Positions 57,871-64,000 of a stretch of DNA of 64,000 bases are shown in pieces (the stretch's first letter is position 1; each line of letters opens with the position of its first letter). The position numbers and the translations under genes were made by a program. Origin of the DNA: Lomentospora prolificans (Eukaryota; Ascomycota; Sordariomycetes; Microascales; Microascaceae); assembly GCA_029532625.1 (NCBI GenBank), contig JARFXM010000003.1:3844001-3908000 (forward strand), in the 5' to 3' direction. The notes beneath the pieces were generated by a model. The model made no database searches, had not been told where the DNA came from, and saw only the letters and a list, made by a program, of their open reading frames with translations.

Positions 57871-58981
57871 CTACTGTCCCGCAAGCCTCTTCTCTTCCTC
57901 TTCAGACGCATCAATGACCTCCTGCCACTTCTCCCAGTTACCCATCCCGGCAGCCAAAGGCGCCCTGCCACCATCTACATCGCCGAACCCCCTCAACCTG
58001 CTGACGGCCTCCTTGATACCAACAGTGCCGTGCGCGACAACGAGCTCCTCAACAGAGCTAACCTTGAACTGGATTCTCCTCCTCTCAGCGAGCTGCTCGT
58101 CAGTAGGGCGCGGCTCCTTGGCGAGCTCGTAGAGGCGGACGACGGTGCGGGGGAAGAAGCCTGCAGAACCGTCAATGGTGCCGGCGCCGCCGACGGAGAT
58201 GACGGGGAGAAGCTGCTGGCCGAGGCCGGTGAAGGTTAAGAAGCGGGAGTGGTCAATGGCAGGGTTGGATGCGATGAGGCAGTGGTGGGAGAGGTCGCCG
58301 TGGGAGAGCTTGCAGCCGACGATGTTGGGGTGCTTGGCGAGGGTGACATAGGTGGAGGGGGTGACCTTGACGTTGTTGGAAACGGCGGGGTAGTGGTAGC
58401 TACGAAACTTTTTTAGCCTTACACTTCGCGAGTAATAGTCCAAAAAGACAGCTTTTTCTTTTTTTTTTTTTTTTTGGGGGGGAAGAGGGGGGGGGGGGGG
58501 GGGGGCCGACTCACATCATAACGGGGATGGGACTCCTGTCAGCAACAGCAGTAAACCATTTGATCAATCCATCTTGCGAGGTGCACCCGGCGAAGTATCC
58601 CGGCACCAACACAAGACCCCAACCGGCACCAGCCTCCTTGGCCACAACAAGCTGCTCGACAACGTCCTCCACGTTCTGCGCCGCGGTACCCGCGATTATC
58701 GGGTAGTTTTCGAAGCCGGCCGCATCGAGGCCCTTGCGCACGCCAGAGAGAATTTGCGCGCGCTCATCGGCGCGGACGTGCACGGCCTCACCGGTGCTGC
58801 CGAGGATGACGAGACCGCGAATGCCCGCCTTGGCGAGATAGACGCTGTGGGCTACCTGCGTGTCGATATCTGCCGGAGGAGAGATGGGGTCGTAGTTTTG
58901 GGCGGACTTGGAGGCGAAGAAGGTCGGGACGGGGACGTAGACGCCTGCCGGGGGGGGCTGAGACATTGTACCGTCAGCCAT
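57871..58981 (-). CDS. DapA-family aldolase (probable 4-hydroxy-2-oxoglutarate aldolase-like)
   Basis: Two exons: 58981-58515 and 58399-57871, joining in frame to 331 aa. The TIM-barrel Schiff-base family residues are visible: GSTGE (61-65), the tyrosine of PVMIYHYP (Y157) and the Schiff-base lysine in NIVGCKLSHGD (K186). The frame extends upstream only to a GTG; two ATGs five codons apart (58981, 58966) are possible starts. Fungi make lysine by the aminoadipate route, so a true dihydrodipicolinate synthase is unlikely. Homologues act on 4-hydroxy-2-oxoglutarate or 2-keto-3-deoxy sugar acids. The single intron contains an extreme G19/T17 tract on the plus strand. The gene converges on the 5S and THR1 genes. 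Confidence 0.88.
58459..58505. repeat. Homopolymer tract T17-G7-G19 in an intron
   Basis: Seventeen T, seven G, AAGA, then nineteen G on the plus strand. The transcribed strand of the aldolase gene therefore has C19 and A17 within its 115-nt intron, starting a few bases after the GTGAGT donor. A G19 run can form quadruplex DNA, and its true length is uncertain. Confidence 0.8.
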
Positions 58982-60365
58982 TGGAGCTAGAAGCACCGAA
59001 CTGTAGCGATGAAAGATGGTGATGCTGTATACGGCTGGGGATGGTATGGAGGCACGACGCGAGGAGTTGAAGTTTAGTAGCGACGACAAGTGACACGGAT
59101 GCACAATTTCTGGGGAAGGGGGAATCAGCGAGGAAGGGAGGGAGAACGAAAGCTTGAGAGGGAAGAAAGCTAGAAAGCTTCCCTTTTACTAATAACGCAG
59201 GTAACACGTCTCGCTGCCGCACGAGTTGGACCCATTTGTAAACGCGGGGGAGGGGAAGCGACTGAAGCGATCTGACGTGCTGCCATACCAGTGGATCGGC
59301 CAGCGAGCACTGAACACGAAAGGAGGGACCCCGAAGCTGACACGGGCCTCTGCCGGTGGCTCGGATCGGGCTTTTCGGGGCATTCATACAGCGAAACCAA
59401 GTGGGGGACGTGGTGTTTAACCCCTCCTGTGGCACTAGCTCAGCACTAACACCGCATATCCGATTCCTCGAGCCTCGAGGTAACTGTGGCAATTCCGGTC
59501 TCGCCAAAATCGACTGCGCTTTTAGTAGCTTTAATTCGGCCGCGGAGTTCGAGGATTCATGAAGGCAAAAAAAAAATAATAAAAAAATAAATAAAAAAAA
59601 AATGTGTGCGTGATTCGGTTGCCGGCTTTGAGACGGAAGTTCCGACTCACTTGCAAATCTGCACGAGGTCGGCAGAATCCCCCCCAAACCGACCATGGAC
59701 GTTCCCCATCAAGTGGATGATTCATATGTGGGGGCAGTCTTTAGAAGAAAATGGCTTACTTGTCATCCTCGTTTGGTTCTCGCTTGCATTTTTCGCGCCA
59801 AGTCATGGCGGAGGGGGTCAACTCCTTTCAGCGGGGAACGGTATGAACGAGGAGAGATATCCTCTAGTTGTATTATATGGTGTTTTCTTCTCGTGTTGCT
59901 GCTTCCAAAGTCGGCGTCGTCTGTCCATGGACCGGTCGCTTCCGTAAAACAAAGTTTATTAATTGACTGCAGAGAGGCAGCTTCTCGATAGAGTGCAGTG
60001 GATGAGACTCAAGAGCGGCTGGTCTATTCCGAGAACATGTTGCGGCTCCGGCACTCTTTTACAAATGGCTTTCGGGTTGCACAGGAGCAGCTTCCAACCA
60101 CCTTCCATGGATCTATCTTGGCAGAGAAATAAGTTTGCTTTGTTATCGAATCGGCTCGAATCTCTGGGATGATCGTATTTGCAGGTAAAGGTGAGGATAG
60201 AGTCAAGGGCAGCAGCGATGCGGCCCATGTCATCTATGTATATCTTTCCGTTCGGGGTGAATCTCTCCAACTAGGTGATCGAACGAGGCACGCATTGGTG
60301 CCGTAGACGCCGAAACAGATAGCCAAGGGAACATGGGGCTCTAGGTTATGAGAGAAGGAGCCGAG
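58982..60365. other. Intergenic region, aldolase promoter and 3' flank of the esterase
   Basis: An A-rich tract (59567-59602) is the only striking feature. Overlapping short frames show no known domain. Confidence 0.5.
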
Positions 60366-61816
60366 TCACGCAAGAAACTCTTCCTCCAACCAGTGGGAGA
60401 GCACAATCCAGCCCTCTGTTGCTGTAGGCTTGTCTACTCTGACAATGATTGCGGCATGGCTGTGCTTGTCTTTATGAATCCACACCGGATATCTTCTCCA
60501 GCCAACACTGTTGAGCGAGTCAATCATGGCAAACTGGCTTGGGGTGAGAGCCAATGTCGGCTCACTCGGCCTTGAAAGTACTCGTTCCTTTGCCATAACC
60601 CCTTCAGTGTCAGACTCAAGGTCCATCGTCTCCCCTTCAAAATTACCATTGGGGTCTTTACCGAGATATTCGTTTTCGTGGGTGTTATTCAGAGCTTCAT
60701 ACGTCCGCTCCGCCTCCTCCCGAACTTCCATTATCCATAAGGGCATGCGGTAGTCCTCCACTCTGATACCAGCCAATCCTTTCTCATGAAGCCTTATGCG
60801 GCGCGAACTGGATAGGTTCCAATAAACGGACCCCAACAGATAGATTACGAAACCCAATATGCCCATAGCTACCTGGAGGGTAGAAAGTGGTAGACGCCTG
60901 AGTACGCGTAAAATAGCTAATGGTGTTGCTGATGGCGTTATGGGTGGCATAATTTGACTTCTCTTTGCCACCGGTTTCTTGAGATCAATGATGACATCCT
61001 CGCCTCCACGAACATAGGCGACGTCTACTTTGCTCATGTCGGAAAACGGGTCGGTCTTAGATATACCAGTGGTGTAATACACGGAGGACGTGTCGTTGAC
61101 CACATTGGCATAAGCCGTATGCCTTTTGAATTTCCTCAATCCTTTCATGAATATGGACTTTGGATCAGCCATTACGGAGAGTAGGGGTAGCCCCGTATCT
61201 CTGAATTTGTCGACCATGAACAGCTGCCGTCCCGACACGGATAGTGTTCTTGCGCCAACCACGTTCCACACATGATTTTGCCAGCCCTTAAGAGGAGTGC
61301 GAACCCCAAGATGGGGCGTCACAAAGGTGGTAAAAGTCTATGGGCTTTTATTAGCAGGAGATACAAATAGTCAATACCCGATAGAAACACTCACCATGCA
61401 ATCGAACGTGTCAAGGATCCCTTTGGCATACAAAAGCCCGATGGCATAGCGAGCAACTAAACCGCCGAGGGAGTAGCCAACAATGCTCAACTTAGTAAAT
61501 AACCCCCCCTGGTCTTGGTGGCGTAGATCTCCTCTTCAATCTCGGTGCTCACCCGCTCACCTCCCAGTTCTATGCCATCATGTGTGAAACTTTCGCTATT
61601 GCGCTTAACAATAAGGAGGTACAGTTCATCAGCCCCGTACTTGGATCTCAAGGCCTTGGCAATATTCCTCATGTGGTGAGGATTCCCCCATAACTGCGCA
61701 GGCAATTCTGGTGAGTCGCCAGCTTAATACCGAGGAGAAGTTGGAGAGCTGGAACTTACACCATGAACAAGGACGCACAGGTGATTCGCATTCGAGCTCC
61801 CGCCTACGTCCTCCAT
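60366..61816 (-). CDS. Serine esterase/lipase of the DUF676 (Lpl1/Rog1) family, frameshifted
   Basis: Exons: 61816-61760, 61693-61395 and 61337-60366. Exon 1 ends LCVLVHG and continues into LWGNPHHMRNIA. The nucleophile motif is GYSLGG in KLSIVGYSLGGLVARYAIGLLYAKG (residues near 95, exon 2). Exon 3 opens TFTTFVTPHLGVRTPLKGW. A hydrophobic span (LQVAMGILGFVIYLLGSVYW) lies in the C-terminal half. The parts clearly belong to one protein, but exon 2 is 299 nt and the frame breaks at a C7 run (61503-61509, G7 in the transcript) between KTRGG and FTKLSIVG; eight would keep it open. The family includes yeast Lpl1, a lipid-droplet phospholipase, and Rog1, a monoacylglycerol lipase. As written, the message stops shortly after the break, so this is either a sequencing error or a null allele. 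Confidence 0.82.
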
Positions 61817-63825
61817 TGCGGGCCTTGAGCGGTATCCGGAGTTGATATATGAGTCGGAGTCTTCCGTTCGTTGGCTGTGCCTTGAGACTATATGTGAAGG
61901 AATTTCTCTGTTGAGGAGGGAGGAAACAAACAGTTATAAAATGCAACGAATAGATCAGCAAACGAACGAATGATGGCTGGCCAGAGATAGTGCGTATAGA
62001 TAGCGTGTGCCCGGCGGCGAGATAAATAAACTGTTTGGGATATGCCACCCTAACACCCAAGATGCAGGCGGGGCTCGAGTTCACTATTGGACGTGTAAGA
62101 GAGGAAGGTGTACCCGGGCCGGGTCCGGACTCCGCCTGTGCCTTTTACGGACATTACTGTTCAGCACTCAATATTGGCCAACCCTCTATGAAGCGACATA
62201 AGCAATAATAGTACCTCGCTCAAGGTATATATTACGGCTGACCCCGTCTTCAGATGCTGATCCTATTGATATCTTAATATACATGCATCATGTTCTAGTC
62301 GGTCAAGGTACAAATATCTCGAGGAAAAGGGCAGCACCATCTCAAAGCAAGCTTCTTGTACTCACAAGCAAGGTGAGCTTTCTTCGAGGGGGTAGATCCC
62401 TTTGATAAGGGGTCATCATAGAATCTTCAGCTCCTGTTTCGGAGCTATCATTGATGCCAGCGCTGGCGGTGTAAGTCGCAAGCTCCACTGATAAGCCACC
62501 GACCAATCCGAGAGCCCAGGCTGCAGCGCATCTACCCGGCACCAACGTCTATCAGTCCCCAAGAGAAAGCTTCATGGACTTCTACAAAAGCCATAGGCCA
62601 TATTTGGGAAGGCAGGTTCATGGCCCTAACGCCGGTACCCGAGCCGGCATGGCCATAGCTACCGAGCATCCTGCATCGTCCGTTAGCCGCTGTAGATGAT
62701 CATACAAGAACGTCGTCGCACGCTGAAAATGCAAACCCGTCTACCAACGATCCAATATATATTATTGACTTCCTGCGAGCGTAAGCTTTTTGATTTTCTT
62801 TGTTGTCACTGATATCGGTGTCTGCGTTGAGAGTTTCATGGCCAACATTCCTACTGTACTCTCGAGAGCTCGCCCTCTCCTTCGAGGATGCCCGCCGTAC
62901 ATTGGCCCTCAGTGATTTGAGACAATTATATGAACTGCTAGCTTATTGATACGCTTGAATCTTTTCCGGCGCTTTCTCTGACTTGAAGCTGAAGACTATG
63001 GTGATTGAAGGCCTGGGTCCTGAAGAGTCCGGCCGCCGAAGCGTCTCGCCTCCACTCGCACGCATCCGTCTGAGTGATGGAAAAAGAGACGCATTATGGA
63101 GCCTAATCATTGAATCCAGCAGCTTAGAGGACAGGCTATCCTTACAAAAGCAACTTATTGATTTTTACCCCCCTACCTAGAAAGAAGTGCACAAACAATC
63201 AAAAAGTGGAAGAAGGCGGTTGACCAGTCAGGAGTGGTGAGGTTCCTTGTCTTGGAAACAAGCGCCCGCCTTAGTCAGCTGGTCTCCACACCCATACATC
63301 CTTGTTAGTCTTGGCTGCAGCTCTCCTCAAGCTGTAACACCTCACCTCGTTCAGCTAGTGATGTCAAGCTCTGTTGCTTCGCTTCACCTGGCCTCACTTT
63401 GGTCCTTTGCAGCACCTCCTGACGGATCGGCTTAGTACCCATCCCTAGATATTTCCAGGTTTCTACTGATGTTTTGAAACTTAATAAACAAACACTCCTT
63501 TGACCTCTCTCCCACCCCTTCTAGTATCCTTCCTTCCTCGAGCATCTCATCCCTGTAATGCTCCGCTCACCCAGATATATATATATATCGTTCACAACCA
63601 CTCCCGTACGATATAATTCCAACACCAACAACGTCGCTTCCAAATTCAACAGGCTGATCTGATTTGGGATCCGATGCGCGCAGTACCTCCTCCTACTGCC
63701 CAAGCCTCTCCCACCGACCCCAGCCTTGTCTTGCCTCGCGGCGCACCAGGACGATCCGTCTCCGCCTAACCAAGTAGCCCTGTTCAACGTCTAAGAACCG
63801 AAAGCCGTAAAACTATGCACCCACG
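61817..63825. other. Divergent intergenic region before the last gene
   Basis: About 2 kb. A small ATG frame at 62998-63180 (+, 60 codons) ends in a plausible hydrophilic peptide, but I do not recognise it. A short AT repeat (TATATATATAT, about 63575-63588) lies upstream of the last gene. I call no gene here. Confidence 0.45.
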
Positions 63826-64000
63826 ATGGATGCTACTGTTCTTCTTAGCCTGAAGAAGATCCCCTGTCCCAAGAAAGACAAATGCCCTAACGTCGACTGC
63901 CTATTCCAACATCCGAGGGAGCTCACTAGCACCACATCAGATAATTCCGGTGCCGAGTCTAACGCTGAAATCAGTGACAGGAAACGCAAAGACGACTCCG
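63826..64000 (+). CDS. N-terminal fragment with CCCH-type zinc finger, probable RNA exonuclease 3-like protein (partial)
   Basis: An ATG at 63826 opens a frame that runs off the window after 58 codons. Residues 12-29 contain IPCPKKDKCPNVDCLFQHP, a C-x5-C-x4-C-x3-H finger. From memory, REXO3/Rex3-type 3'-5' RNA exonucleases of fungi begin in just this way, with a hydrophobic residue run before IPCP and CLFxH, then a Ser/Lys-rich linker. The exonuclease domain itself would lie outside the window, so the name rests on the N terminus only. Other CCCH proteins cannot be ruled out. Confidence 0.55.
   Translation, partial: MDATVLLSLKKIPCPKKDKCPNVDCLFQHPRELTSTTSDNSGAESNAEISDRKRKDDS

Overview
The window is nuclear DNA of a filamentous ascomycete (Pezizomycotina, probably Sordariomycetes). 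The support is: short GT-AG introns (about 55-120 nt) with fungal CTAAC/CTAAT branch points; a class III chitin synthase, a cerato-platanin and an APSES-ankyrin Mbp1 factor; and a dispersed single 5S rRNA gene, typical of Pezizomycotina. No species can be named. There is no sign of bacterial, viral or intact transposon DNA.

Layout. 0.3-1.4 kb: a proline-rich single-span membrane protein (-). 1.4-11.0 kb: a long gene-poor stretch. 11.0-13.3 kb: MBP1-like cell-cycle transcription factor (-). 14.5-16.3 kb: flavin monooxygenase (+). 19.5-20.0 kb: secreted cerato-platanin (+). 21.6-23.0 kb: F-box-like protein (+). 23.6-25.0 kb: EamA/DMT transporter (-). 26.6-27.8 kb: AKR7-type aldo/keto reductase (-). 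30.1-30.7 kb: mitochondrial monothiol glutaredoxin GRX5 (+). 31.0-33.2 kb: gamma-glutamyltranspeptidase (-). 34.1-36.2 kb: pyruvate kinase (-). 39.2-43.9 kb: large PNUTS/Ppn1-like protein phosphatase 1 regulator with a CCCH finger (-). 46.2-48.6 kb: SLY1 (+). 49.4-52.7 kb: class III chitin synthase (-). 55.8-57.0 kb: homoserine kinase THR1 (+). 57.5-57.7 kb: 5S rRNA gene (+). 57.9-59.0 kb: DapA-family aldolase (-). 60.4-61.8 kb: Lpl1/Rog1-type (DUF676) serine esterase with an apparent one-base frameshift (-). 63.8 kb to the edge: start of a CCCH-finger gene resembling RNA exonuclease 3 (+).

The genes are mostly housekeeping and do not form one pathway or a biosynthetic cluster. They cover glycolysis, threonine synthesis, Fe-S biogenesis, glutathione turnover, ER-Golgi fusion, wall synthesis, transcription termination and cell-cycle control. 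All exon coordinates are my own reconstruction from splice signals and frame continuity. Every multi-exon model closes in frame except the esterase. I found no convincing novel system. The best leads are fine-scale gene-structure features: microexons (one carrying the catalytic His of the reductase), a GC-AG intron in the chitin synthase, a tandem-acceptor intron with a premature stop in the cerato-platanin gene, an ACGCG cluster upstream of the MBP1 homologue, a 5S helix that looks compensated, and the esterase frameshift.
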